NCBI GenBank assembly: GCA_035582835.1
Contig: JAYKAV010003089.1
Span: forward strand, 258,943 to 322,942
Origin: Phoebastria nigripes
Taxonomy: Eukaryota > Chordata > Aves > Procellariiformes > Diomedeidae
Direction: 5' to 3'
Length of the DNA: 64,000 bases
Shown: positions 27,182 to 39,959 of the stretch, piece by piece
Position numbering within the stretch: position 1 is the stretch's first letter
How the letters are laid out: every line of letters starts with the position of its first letter
Position numbers and translations under genes: made by a program
The notes under the pieces: model-generated
Seen by the model: only the letters and a program-made list of their open reading frames with translations
Told to the model about the DNA's origin: nothing
Databases searched by the model: none

Positions 27182-30100
27182 GTGGAAATGTGTGATCAAC
27201 AGCAGCTATACACTAACCATTGCCAAGAGCTAAAGGATGGAAGTAAAACAAGAAGGCACATGATATGGAATTTAATAGTAGGTTAACTTCAGGATAGCTT
27301 TTCTAGCAAGATAGATTAATAAAGATGCTGTGGTCATGAATGCAAAGGACTTCTTTTATGTTGTCCGAGTCCAGCTCAGACAGATCTCAATATTCTGCCA
27401 CTGCAAATTGTGCTTGAATCCAGTGGTACTTTGTATGATAAAGCTTGGGATATGCAATCAAATATTTGCCTTCAGTTGTCTTTGCACCTTGTTCACAAGG
27501 TAAATTATTGTATTGTAAAAGTACCCATTAGGACTGTGTTGATACACATGAGCAAGATACAAGATGGGAGATGAGGCTCTTCAACAGAAGCTGATTTTAA
27601 TAGAAACCCTCAGGAGAAGAGAGGCCAGTTCTGAAAAGTGAGAGGGAGTTCAGTGGTTATAGAAATTGTCTATGGTTTTTCATAGTATGGTAATATAATT
27701 CCAAAATATACAATCTGCTGAGATTTATCAGACATGAAAGAAGGCTGATAATTATTTAAAGTAGGAAATCTGACTTTTAACTTCATGGAAATGTTCNTGA
27801 AACAAGGCAGGTATTGGTTTGATCAAATTATAGGAAATTTCATTATAGGAAATGGTGTTTTTGATATATTGAAGTTTATTGCTTGTTAGTTGTTATAACT
27901 CACGGTATTAATGCATGATATTTGAATAGATTCAGCTTTAAAGAAGACTTCTCCAGTTCCAGAGATTGTTAATTACAGTATCACAGATAACTTCAATATA
28001 AATAAAAACTTCTAAAATTGACTCTGTAAGAAACAGAATTTGCCTGAACTTTGTCCAAATCTGCCTGAATTCCCAGGAAGATCTAGATTATTTTAATATA
28101 ATCTGGGTATGGAAGTTTTTAATGCCTAGAGTTTCAGAGAAATTTAAGCTTTATATAATTTTCAAGGTTTCATATCTTTGAACTGGTTCCTTTTCAAAAT
28201 TAGCATTTATCCTTTTATTACGTTTATGTTGTTTTGCTCATCACATTTTGTATTGGTAAGAGATGTTCTTACTGGGATCCTCACTTCATTGAATAAATGT
28301 TAGGTTTTGAATATTTTGTCATATCACTAGAGAGTTTTTGAAAAAAGGCAGTCCCTGTGGTTTTCATCAACTAATCTGTGGTAAACTTTTTATAACCATA
28401 CAGCTTATAGCTTATTTCTTCATACTCACATTTTTACTGATGAAGAAAGTTGTGCATCAGTCTTCCCTGTGCAGTTACATTTAGTGTAGTAAAACTGCAG
28501 CTGATTTGCACTTGTGTAGAAAAACATCAGACCCATGGCCGTACAATGTCTGTTGTTCTCAATAATGGGACGAGCTTTGCAGAAATCTTATCATTAGACA
28601 TGCTTTTCAAAAACTATAACTTTGACCCTCCCCTTTAGAGATCTTTTGGCTTTCTGTGTTATATTCCCTGTTGATTTTTGGTATAGAGTGCAGACTATAG
28701 CTTCCTGCTACACCAAACTCTGCCTGAGTTGAGCCGGGAAGAAACTTCCTGATAAGAGTTTCCGTCTCTGGACCAAAAGTCCTGGTTTAAATCTGTCATG
28801 GGATTATGTGGAATACAGAGTAAGTATGGCTATAGCAGGTAGCTGTGCAATCAGGATAAAAAACAGCAACAAAAAAGCCTGTGCCAGCTAGGCAGGATTT
28901 TAACTGCTTTGGTTTGCAGCTATCACAGCCCCTGATTTTCCTAACAAGAGCAGGCTTCATCTATAAGGATGCTATGATATTTGAAAACACTTCCTATTGC
29001 TGATGTTATTTAGGCTAAAGCAAGACTGGCCTTTAACAAAAATAAATTGATTCAGCAGGGATAATAAAATCACTTCAAAGAAAATGTGCAGATTTAGTCA
29101 TGTTCATAAAGACTTGCTGCTCCCTGCATGTATCAGTGCAAGTGTAGCACTCTCTTCACTGAGCCGTATTGCTGAGGAGGTGTGTGGTGATATAGGAGAT
29201 GTCATATACCCATGTAAGTTCTCTGTGCTCCAGAAGAAAAAACAGAATTTGTGTAGAACATGGCCCTCTGCCTGCTAGCCATGAGAGCTGTGCTTTCCAG
29301 AATTAAGGATGATAAGTGTTTCTGCCTCCTAGGATTTTGTACCGTACTTAAGTTCAAGATATAATTGCTTTAACTTGTTCATGAATACTGTATACTTATC
29401 AGAATTAACATAGAGCATAACGCTGAAAGGAGTCATCAGACTCAAATAAAAGCAATTAGCCACTTACAAAGCAGCATAACTTTGTAAATTCAGATCCAGC
29501 TAAATTTCAGTTTCACAAACACTGAAGAACCTATAGCCAATACGATGTCATTCATTTACTATGCATGGAAAAGACTCCAGTCATCCTTCTCTGAAGAGTA
29601 CTGTTGGTGCAGAGACACAAAATTTAATAAAAATTCTGAAGCAGACAGTCTTTAATGCTCCAGGTAAGTAACAAGATGTATTTTCTTGGAGATAATAGAT
29701 TCCTAATTATAAGTGCAATGCTATGAAATTAGTGAACCTTTATTATTTTTTTAACAATGGGTCACTGTTAAATAAATGAAAGGTGGTTACCTTCCAGAAG
29801 GGTTAAGAGAAGAATCTAAAAAAGGCACTTAATTATTTTAAAAATTGAAAACCAGCACAAATGTAGGGTTGGCTAGCTAATGAGGAATCTGATGTGGAGG
29901 TTCTGAATTGAATTTTAAAATGGCAACCCTTAAACTGTATCAATGTATGCAGGATGCCCAATTACACAGAGGTAAAATAGTATAGGTTTCATCAATAGTG
30001 TATTCCTCTTTGTGTTCAGAATCAGCTTAATTTCTGTGGCTGTGGGATAGCACCCAAGAAGACCACTAAGAATGGAAAAAAATCAGAATGCGCTGAACAT

Positions 30101-32867
30101 CTTGCATAGTCATATGATGTAATTCCAGCTGGACTTGTTGTTTTCATAGTTAATTATTGTAGTTCTTAAAGTAAAAAATTGTCAGATGACTTAATTAGAA
30201 TAACTGTATAGTTTTGTTTTCTAGTGGAGAATAAGCAAATTTGAAACAATGAATAAGAAACAAGAAAGGAAATTATGCTGAAATTAAGTATTGTTGTGTT
30301 CCTTATTTGTTCTGTGACTGCTTAGTAATGGCAGTATGGCTGTTAAAATGCAGTAACTCTAATCTGCAGCCCTGTACACATTAATAATGCTGTACGCTTC
30401 CATTGCCCAGTGCTAATTTAAAAGGGAATACTTACAGAATGAACTAATGAAGGAAATGATAAATTAATTAAGAACTTGTTCTTACAATACAAGTCAACTA
30501 AATTGACTGCAAGCGGATCTTTGAAGCGCTACTTTACTACNATGCCGCTACAAAAAGGTGGTGTGTATAAGGAACACATAATTTTTCTTCCCCAAAGTAA
30601 GTTCAGCATAGAAGGTATTAATGTAATTCCTATTACTGTCTCCCCTCAAGCCTGCTGTTTTTCTCATTCAGCTAATGTTTCTGAAGGAACTGGAAAGAAG
30701 CAGATATGCTCTACTGAGTGGTATGTCACATATAGTAACTCTTGTTTTTACAACAGTTTTTTCAGAGGTTGCTGGTGCTGTACAGTAACACGTCTGACTA
30801 GTCAGCTGCCTTTGGACATTTATGATGACTGTCCAGGGGGGTCTTCAACTGGCAGCGTGGACTGACAGGTGCTGAAGAACATTGTACCACCCGCCACTCT
30901 GATTTTAAGAGGAATAGGGAAAGTGGTTCAGCTTCATAATTAACAATTTCCCTTGCATGCAGGTGTTCCTTTTTCATGTGATTTGCTGGCTCTGAGATTT
31001 ATGAACTCCATTGCACACAGCAGCTGCTGACACAGGCTGCAGACATCAAGTTGCTCTGAAAGGCTGTGCAAACGTACAACAAAAAACATGAGAGGAAATT
31101 GAAATGGCAAGACGTTGGAGATGGTTGATGAGGCTGGTAACTCCCACTCTGGAGGGAACCGTAGGGTGTGCTTTTGTAGCAGGGAAAAATAGGCAAGCAA
31201 CTTGGAGAGAATATTGGTAATCGCAAACATGTTTTCTTGCTGCTTATTAATATCCCTTCTGAATGTCTGTGCTGGCAACTGTTAGGTCATTTAGTGACAT
31301 TTCAAGGAAATGCAAAAAACCCCTTCTGTTGAAACCAAGATAATGTATGACTAGGGGATCTCTGAAGTTTCAGGGTACCCAGCTGCTGAGAGCAATCCAA
31401 TTCTCCTTTCAGCTACCTGTCCACTGTATGCATCACAGCAAGGTTGCTTATGAGGGGTGGGCTCCGTAGGCGAGAGGTCTGCTGTGCAAACCCCTTGGAC
31501 AGCTGCTTCTCCAAATGAGCTTTGCAGGATGCGGATTAGAGGTTTCACGATGCATCAGTTCACTGCTAGGAAGGAGCTGCGACTTGCAGGGAGAAGGAGG
31601 AGACCTTCCTTTAGCCTTGTGGTTTGACTTCCCAAGCGACAGGCAAGACTGGCTGCATCGGGCACCCAGCACTGAGAGCTCAGCTGACACCCTTCTTAGG
31701 TCCTGCTTAGGTGGCTTCTCTCTCAGAAACTAGGATAAAGATGTAATCTCTCTCCCCAAAGGATTTGAATTCAAGATATGCCTGTTTCTCAGCAACCCAT
31801 ANTCAAAGCTCCTGTGACAGGACTTTTGAAATACTTGTTTTGAGGGAAGAAAAGTGCAGGGTAGCAGGTCCATGTCTGGTGGGTGTGAGGCTTCAGGGAA
31901 GGGACTTCTGGTGCAGCAGGTTGGCAGTGTGAGTTCCCAATGCAAGTGCTGCTAGGTAGCAGGAAGGACAGTGTGTGGTGTGCCGCACGTTTTGTGGTAA
32001 GGCAGGCATGTTTTCTCCTTACTGTACCTCTGTCCTGCTAAACTGGTCCTCTTCAGCCAACAATGTTTTTCTTGCTTGCTGCCAAGTGAATTGCTGCTGT
32101 GTAGCAGGATCCTTCCCTTAACACGGTTTTAAGCAATATGTTATTTTTCAATTGAATTCCAGTATCATTAGTTTAATTTGAAGTCTTTTCAGACTTTTTT
32201 TCTTCTGCTAAAGGACTGAAAATAATTAGAATGAAGTCATCAATAAGAAAATTTTTAGTTTGATTAATGAAAAAACATTTTGGGAAATCTATTTTTGTCA
32301 TTCATTTGGAATGGACCAGATTATTTTACAGCTTTGCATACAAAATACATCCATTTACTGTATAAATGTAGTGGCAGGATGTGATTAGAGACATAGGTGA
32401 GAAGCTGCAACTGACCCAGTTATTTAACCATCTATTTTTAGCAAAATTCTTCTGATATAAGGAAAAGCACAACTTTTCACATATAAAATTGAAAGAGTTT
32501 ATAGGTAAGTATAGCTTAACTATCAGTCTAAAAATTTATCTTATGATTACCTAAATCTTAATGTTGAAAGAGAAAACCTAGGAGAAAAATAAAGCTTCTC
32601 TGAGGGTTTTTTCTTTTCTCTCTGGTGCAAATCTTACACTGGCTGATTAGAAGTCAGCCATAATGTGGTATTTCATGCTTTCTTCAAGCACCGAAGTTTG
32701 GCCGGTTTACATAATGTTATTATGACACTAAAAATAAGTTTACCCGTGCCTAATGTTGTTTCAGCTTGGCTTAAAGGCAGACTGGAGTCATCCAGATAAA
32801 TATTTCTCAGAAGATCATGTCTTCTCTTACGTGATCAACTAGAAAAAAATAGTCCACCTACCATAAT
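27182..32867. other. Noncoding DNA, nothing recognised
   Basis: AT-rich sequence with scattered Ns. The longest frame (129 codons, plus, 30476-30865) shows no family resemblance. The 31350-31720 stretch is locally richer in G+C, with overlapping frames on both strands and no recognisable product. Confidence 0.55.
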
Positions 32868-32932
32868 AAAAAAAAAAAAAAAAAAAAAAAAAAAAGAAAA
32901 AAAAAGAAAAAAAGAAAAGAAAAGAAAAAAAA
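32868..32932. repeat. A-rich tract, (A)n grading into (GAAAA)n
   Basis: About 27 As followed by G-interrupted A runs. It could be a simple repeat or the tail of a retroposed transcript, but no source sequence was recognised upstream. Confidence 0.9.
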
Positions 32933-35900
32933 TTGCAGGGAGAAGATCAGATGACTATGTACAGCGATCTGGCAAAGATGCATACAAGAATCCAGTCTTG
33001 TCACCAATGAGGTTGCAACATGTGACACCAAAAGTAGAATTTTAAACTTAACCTAAAAGTATATCAGTAAGTCATGTAGCTAAGTAAGTATGATTTTCCC
33101 TTATAATGAGAAAAGTAAGGGAAAAAAGTGGATTTGTGGTATCAGGTTGAATAGAGGGAAACTATGATAGAGGAAGCAGAGTCTTGCAGTTTTAGCCAAG
33201 AGGTGAAATGGAAAGACTGCTCCAATTAATACAAGGTGCCCGGTTTCATGTGCTGTCTTACAGATCATTCTGGTAAACCCTGTCACTTGAGGAAAAGTCC
33301 TACTGTTTCTTATACAGGTCATGGTTATTATTTCCACTGTCTTAAGCTCTCCTGGGCTTAAGGAGAGGCTGCAAATATAAACCCTATTTTCAGCTTTCTA
33401 AGTCAGAGAAATAGATTCCAGTTGACAGAAGCCATAAATTTAAGTGATATAGATAAGCCAGTATACCTGGAATAGCATCTCTTTCAATATTGTCTGGGAC
33501 ATCTCATTAATTTTGAGAACCACTTGCATATGCACATATGTATCTGCTTCCTTACTTTCCAGTTAGGACTGATTTTGTTTAAAAATGTAGATGTATTTTC
33601 TAAGCTAACAATGGTTCTGATATGTAATTTTATAATTAATTAAACTTTTGTCTATTGTCCCTTCTCCTGGACACCTTAAGATTTTATGGAAAGAAATAAG
33701 GTGGGTTTTTCTCTCAAATGTCTTTGCTTTGCATTCTTTACAAAGAGAGAAGAAAATACTGAGGAAATACAGATATTCTTCAATGATTTTAAGTTATTTA
33801 TAAAGTAACAGGGCTTTTGATTTTGGGTGGGTATGTTATTTTGTTCAAGCTGTAGCTTTTTTTGTGAAATTTCTGGGAAATTTACAACAAACTCCTAAGC
33901 AAGAATATATTGAAATATAAGAAAAAGTATTGAAGTTTTCTTCATTTTCTAAAATGTGAAAAGTGTTTATTTTTATTATNGGAACTAGCTTAAGCCTATA
34001 AAAGCCTTCTTTCATGCTATCACTGCTGCTGGCATGCAATGATTACGTGCTCTGATTTTACTCTTGTATAAGTTACCAAGAGCTGCTGTTACTTAGTAAT
34101 GATATATTTTCTCTTCTGGATCAATGCTCCTCCTTTTGTTTGCTGTAGTATCCCAAAGTTTTATAGAAATGAACCTTAAAGTTAAAAATATGATAGCAAA
34201 CATTCACAGAAAAAAGTAAGTTTTTAACAATTATGTCATAATATGGTGGGCTAAGAAATGATGTAAAAATATAAAAATGGAAATCCTTTAAGGCCATTTT
34301 GAATTTAATTTCAAACTGGACAATTTAGATTAATAATTTTGACACAACCTTTTGAAACTTCCAAACAAATCCTTTTCAAATCAATACAAACAATTCTGTT
34401 TCATCAAAATGTTGAACATTTGTTTTCCATTTCATTCGAAGTTGTTGTTTTTTTAAATTTAATATGCTAACATTGGCAGTGAAGTTAAACCAAAATAGGA
34501 GCAGTTTAAAGGGCCGGACTTTCCTAACACTTGATTTTAAAAGGTTTGTGAAAACCTGCCCTGTGCTGTCTGACTGTGCTGCTGTAGTAGATCTGCCCAA
34601 GAGCTGAAGCAAGTGAAACATCAGGGATGGCAATTTTGCATCTGGAATGAGAGCTTGCAAAATCAGATTCTTAATGTATTACAAATAATTATAAAGGCAT
34701 TAATAATTGTTTCACTTTACATGGTGTTAATTTTTCAAGCTGTGAGACTTGTGGTTCATCACTATGAGCAAAATAAAAACATAATTTTCATCTTAAATGA
34801 GAATTTTCATTTTTCTGGTCTCCATATTCTGAATATAGTTAGAATCCCTCAAACAAGTCCTGCTTGTTAGTGGAATACTGACCTTGTCTCTGAATGAGTA
34901 GTATAATATTCAAAACAAAGTGATGGAACATTTTGATCTGTTTGACACCAGACTGCTTATACTGGTTGGTTAGCACTGTTGTCTTCATCTGCCNGAGCTG
35001 GATTGTTATCGTATCCCATGCTGTCCTGCTGTATCCTTCATCCGCAAACTAGCTTGCACATCCCATGATTTTTCTGCACTTCCCGACAACTGTTTGGTTG
35101 TGGTGCTTTGCCTCTTGCAGTGCGAAAGCAAACCTTATATCCTGTATAATTAATTTTCTCCTTTGATTTCCTCTCCTTCTTGTTCAGTAAATGAAACTGC
35201 TGCTCCAAAAGATATTGTTGAAAATTTAATATAGATTTGGGTTTTGATATTGCTAGGCAGAGCTGTCATTTATTCAAAACTGGTAAGGGAGAACTGCCTG
35301 CTTGTTTAATTTGGGCTCTTCTCTTCCTCACATTATACAGGAGATAACTTGAATGACGGACTCAGTAGACATGGGAAGGAAGGTACTGTAGATAACACTG
35401 TGGATAATACTTTGTCATAGCAGCTGTCTCTGGAAAGGTACCTGGCAAATACCCAAGCACACACGGTGCCAGAGCTCTGCTGAGGGGTGAATCACCCCTT
35501 CTTTTCCTTCCTTACATCTCCCACATGACATTTGCGAGCCTCGACTTACTCTTAACCCATGGGTTAATGGTTTATGTCCCTCTGGCACCTCTTGGCACGT
35601 TTGTGCATATCCAGCATGTCTCCAGGCTGTTTCTTTCTCACTTCCCAAAGTCTCCCCTAGCTTTGTGTGCTTGTTGTAACCTCAAAATGGTCTTGCTCCT
35701 CATTTCCAAGGGAGCTTTCAAAAATGTAAAGCTGAATTTTTTGGCAGGTTTTTAATCCGTGATAACTATTTTTAGCACACTGAACTATTGGGAGGAGAAT
35801 ATTAAATATACCCTCCATGGTGCACAGAGCAGTGAAGGTGGGAGAGTAGACGTTTAAAATGGGCTTACTGGGGAGCTGCCTAAGGCTGGTATGTGCAGGG

Positions 35901-36317
35901 AGCAGGGCTTGTCACTGGACACTGTCAGCTGAATGTACAGGAATGATTAGGAATGGGATAAGGCAGATCATGCCCGCTCACTGTGGGGGTTGTGCTGCAT
36001 CTCTTTTTTTGTCTTGAATTGCCCTGTTCAGCTACCCTGCTGCCACTGCTGGAGGGAACATTGCCTGAGTTCTCTTTGAACAATTTTTTCATTACCGTGG
36101 GGGCTGAGCTGCTATTACCCCATAGTCTCCGAGTACTCAGGTACCTTCTGACGTATATAGCTTTGACAAAGCTCATTGTANTTGAGAGATTGGTTGCTAT
36201 GGGCTGCTTTAGGCTTGTAGCTCTCTGACATGAGGGAATACAACATTGTTTAGCTAACGCTGCATCAAAACTTTCAAAATCCTTTTTATATTAAACTTTT
36301 AGATTTTGTATTTCAGA
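32933..36317. other. Noncoding DNA, nothing recognised
   Basis: AT-rich unique sequence up to the 5' junction of the CR1 LINE. Only short frames are present. Confidence 0.55.
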
Positions 36318-36372
36318 TGCAAAGGGGAAAGGGGTTAAAACCAGGCTCACTAGAGATGAGCCTAGGGATGGC

Positions 36373-39177
36373 ATGCCAATGTTGGGGGTGAAATCGATAG
36401 CCCAGCTCAAGTGCATCTACACCAATGCACGCAGCCCGGGCGGCAAACAGGAGGAGCTGGAAGTCATTGTGCAGCGGGATAGCTATGACTTAGATGCCAT
36501 CACAGAAACATGGTGGGGTGACTCTCACGATTGGAGTGCTGCAACGGAGGGCTATAAGCTCTTCAGAAGGGACAGGTGAGGAAGGAGAGGTGGTGGGGTG
36601 GCTCTGTATGTTAGGGAGTGTTTCAACTGTCTAGAGCTCAACAATTGTGATGATGATAACGTCGAGTGCTTATGGGTAAGGATGAGGGGGAAGGCCAACA
36701 AGGCAGATATCCTGCTGGGAGTCTGTTATAGGCCACCCAACCAGGATGAAGAGGCAGATGAATCATTCCACAAGCGGCTGGCAGAAGTCTCGCAATTGCT
36801 AGCCCTTGTTCTCGTGGGGGACTTCAACTTCCCGGACGTCTGCTGGAAATACAACACGGCAGAGAGGAAACAGTCTAGGATGTTCCTGGAGTGTGTGGAA
36901 GACAACCTCCTGACGCAGCTGGTAAGTGAGCCTACCAGGGGAGGTGCCTCGCTCGACCTGCTGTTTACAAAGAGAGAAGGACTGGTGGGAGATGTGGTGG
37001 TGGGAGGCCGTCTTGGGCTCAGCGACCATGAAATGATAGAATTTTCAATTCTTGGTGAAGTNAGGAGGGGAGCCAGCAAAACCACTACCATGGACTTCTG
37101 GAGGGCGGATTTTGGCNTGTTCAGGACACTGGTCGAGAGAGTCCCTTGGGAGACAGTCCTGAAGGGCAAAGGGGTCCAGGAAGGCTGGACGTTCTTCAAG
37201 AAGGAAGTCTTAAAGGTGCAGGAGCAGGCTGTCCCCNTGTGCCCTAAGAAGAATGGGCNGGGAAGATGACTGGCCTGGCTGAACAGGGAGCTCTTGCTGG
37301 GACTCAGGGAAAAAAGGAGCGTTTACCACTNNTGGNAGAAGGGGCAGGCAACTCAAGAAGAGTTCAGGGATCTTGTTAGGTCATGCAGAGAGAAAATCAG
37401 AAGGGCAAAAGCCCAGCTAGAACGCAATCTGGCCNCTGTCNTTAGAGACAACAAAAAATGTTTTTACAAATATATTAATNACAAAAAGAGAGCCAAGGAG
37501 AACCTCCATCCTCTATTGGAGGCAGGGGGGAACATTGCCACCAAGGATGAGGAGAAGGCTGAGGTACTTAATGCCTTCTTTGCCTCAGTCTTTAATAGTC
37601 AGACCAGTTATCCTCAGGGTATTCAGCCCCCTGAGCTGGAAGATGGGGACGGCGAGCAGAATAAACCCCCCATAATCCAGGAGGAAGAAGTTAAAGACCT
37701 GCTACGCCACCTGGATGCTCACAAGTCTATGGGGCCGGATGGGATCCACCCGAGAGTGCTGAGGGAGCTGGCGGAGGAGCTTGCCAAGCCACTCTCCATC
37801 ATTTATCAGTGGTCCTGGTTAACGGGGGAGGTCCCGGACGACTGGAGACTTGCCNATGTGACGCCCATCTACAAGAAGGGCCGGAAGGAGGACCCGGGGA
37901 ACTACAGGCCTGTCAGCCTGACCTCGATGCTGGGGAAGATTATGGAGCAGTTCATCTTGGGGGTGCTCGCAAGCCATGTGTGGGACAACCAGGGGGTCAG
38001 GCCCAGCCAGCACGGGTTCATGAAAGGCAGGTCCTGCTTGACCAACCTGATCTCCTTCTATGACCAGGTGACCCGCCTAGTGGATGAGGGAAAGGCTGTG
38101 GATGTGGNCTACCTGGACTTCAGTAAAGCCTTNGACANTNTCTCCCACAGCATTCTCCTAGAGAAGCTGGCGGCTCATGGCTTAGACAGGTGTACTCTTC
38201 GCTGGGTAAAAAACTGGCTGGGCGGCCAGGCCCAGAGAGTTNTGGTGAACAGAGTGAAATNCGGTTGGNGGCCNGTCACNAGCGGTGTCCCCCAGGGCTC
38301 CGTTTTGGGGCCGGTCTTGTTCAGTATCTTTATCACTGATCTGGATGAGGGGATTGAGTGCTCCCTCAGTAAGTTTGCAGACGACACCAAATTGGGCGGG
38401 TGTGTTGATCTGCTCGAGGGTAGGAAGGCTCTGCAGAGGGACCTGGACAGGCTGGATCGATGGGCTGCGGTCAACTGTATGAGGTTCAACAGGGCCAAGT
38501 GCCAGGTCCTACACTTTGGCCACAACAACCCCATGCAACACTACAGGCTTGGGGAAGAGTGGTTGGAAAGCTGCCTGTCGGAAAAGGACTTGGGGGTGCT
38601 GGTCGACAGCCGGCTGAATATGAGCCGGCAGTGTGCCCAGGTGGCCAAGAAGGCCAACGGCATCCTGGCCTGTATCAGAAATAGTGTGGCCAGCAGGAGT
38701 AGGGAAGTGATCGTGCCCCTGTACTCAGTACTGGTGAGGCCGCACCTTGAATACTGTGTTCAGTTTTGGGCCCCTCANTACAAGAAGGACATTGAGGTGC
38801 TGGAGCATGTCCAGAGGAGGGCAACGAAGCTGGTGAAGGGTCTGGAGAGCAAGTCTTACGAGGAGCGGCTGAGGGAACTGGGANTGTTTNGNCTGGAGAA
38901 GAGGAGGCTGAGGGGAGACCTTATTGCCCTCTACAACTACCAGAAAGGAGGTTGCAGCGATGTGGGTGTTGGTCTCTTCTTCCAAGTAACTAGCGATAGG
39001 ACAAGAGGAAATGGCCTCAAGTTGCTCTGGGGGTGGTTTAGATTGGTCATTAGGAGAAATTTGTTTACTGAAAGAGTGTTTAAACATTGGATCAGGCTGC
39101 CCAGGGAAGTGGTTGAGTCACCACCCCTGGAAGTATTTAAAAGACGTGTAGATGAGGCCCTTAGGGACATGGTTTAG
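36373..39177 (+). pseudogene. CR1 ORF2 polyprotein (AP endonuclease + reverse transcriptase), two in-frame stops
   Basis: ORF2 of CR1 nicks the target DNA and copies the LINE RNA at the nick. One frame runs about 934 codons to TAG at 39175-39177 without a frameshift and is broken by TGA at 36577-36579 (residue 69) and 37267-37269 (residue 299). Numbered from 36373, the AP-type endonuclease shows TETWW (44-48), LYVRE after the first stop, GVCYRPP, GDFNFPD (149-155) and SDH (217-219), so the catalytic Glu, Asp, Asn and His motifs are all present. The reverse transcriptase shows YLDFSKA (580-586), PQGSVLGP (640-647) and the catalytic FADD (668-671). The C-terminal region ends LRDMV, as in avian CR1. 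The 36373 ATG is only the first in the open frame, which stays open upstream to at least 36301, so the true start was probably lost with the 5' truncation. With these stops the copy is not expected to be autonomous. Confidence 0.93.
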
Positions 39178-39243
39178 TGGACATGGTGGTGTTGGGTTAA
39201 TGGTTGGACTCGATGATCTTAGAGGTCTTTTCCAACCTTAATG

Positions 39244-39262
39244 ATTCTATGATTCTATGATT
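39244..39262 (+). repeat. CR1 3'-terminal octamer repeats
   Basis: Two and a partial copies of ATTCTATG (39244-39251, 39252-39259, ATT to 39262). CR1 ends in such octamers instead of poly-A, and they are thought to be recognised by its own reverse transcriptase. This fixes the 3' boundary and the orientation. Confidence 0.95.
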
Positions 39263-39959
39263 ATAAATCCACTTAACGAAGGAAGGATAGAGTTTAAAAA
39301 GCCTTCAGTAGTAAACCGGCAGCATAAATCATAAGTATTTCGCTCTTGTACATGACCGTGATGTTGAGGTTAGCAGGAACTGTGAATAAGATTTCTCTGA
39401 AATGTATTCCCCATGCCTTGATTCCTCAGTATCTTACTGTGCTTCATTTCTCACTAGTATCTGCTAGGTGTAACCAGAACTGTTGGTGACCTGTACTTGA
39501 AGGGCTAAAAGCTTGCCTTTCCCATGTTATTGTGAAATGCAACATAGCCATGGGGCTCTGTTCTGCAGAGAAACTGATTTTTTGGAGCATGCCTGGATAT
39601 CTGCAGTCCTGAGAGCACATGGAGTGGTGAGAGGGACCAGAGCAGTACAACCAGACCTGAAGAGGAGCATGACCGGTTCATACCACTGTCCGACTGCTAC
39701 ACAACATTGTTAAAAACTTGGTAAAAAGTTAAAGGGTTAAAAAGGACTTAAATCTTTGGCAGACTTACAGCTTAGAGACTGCAACAGGTTGGATGAAAGC
39801 AGGGTAAAGTATGGGGTTTTTTTAACATTGTTCTTGTTACTGGATAGGATTCAGTTGCTGCTGGGAAGCTTTTGGTTGCAACAGAACCCTGTTTCGATTG
39901 TTGCTACACAGATGCTTTGAAAAAATTCAAAGCAGCTTTTTCAGGCACTCCCTGAAGCC
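39263..39959. other. Noncoding DNA between the two CR1 copies
   Basis: Unique sequence with no recognised feature. Frames of 66-68 codons are present on both strands and are taken as chance. Confidence 0.55.

Larger units (their letters stand above)
36318..39262 (+). mobile_element. CR1 LINE retrotransposon, 5'-truncated, 3' end complete
   Basis: About 2.95 kb of higher-GC sequence set in AT-rich DNA. It comprises an in-frame lead-in, the ORF2 endonuclease and reverse transcriptase, a short 3' UTR (39178-39243) and the octamer tail. The 5' UTR and ORF1 are missing, as expected for incomplete target-primed reverse transcription. The 5' junction is estimated at about 36318, where the sequence changes from AT-rich to GAT-GCA-AAG-type coding. 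The 3' end is exact. About two dozen single Ns lie inside, far denser than in the flanks. CR1 elements normally leave no clear target-site duplication and none is seen. Confidence 0.95.

Noticed and set aside
30476..30865. 129-codon plus frame as a possible gene
   Set aside because: No recognisable domain, no supported splice or promoter context, an N inside, and a length compatible with chance in 64 kb.
36726..39170. Several 64-157 codon frames on minus, and secondary plus frames
   Set aside because: Shadows of the CR1 ORF2 coding sequence in other frames.
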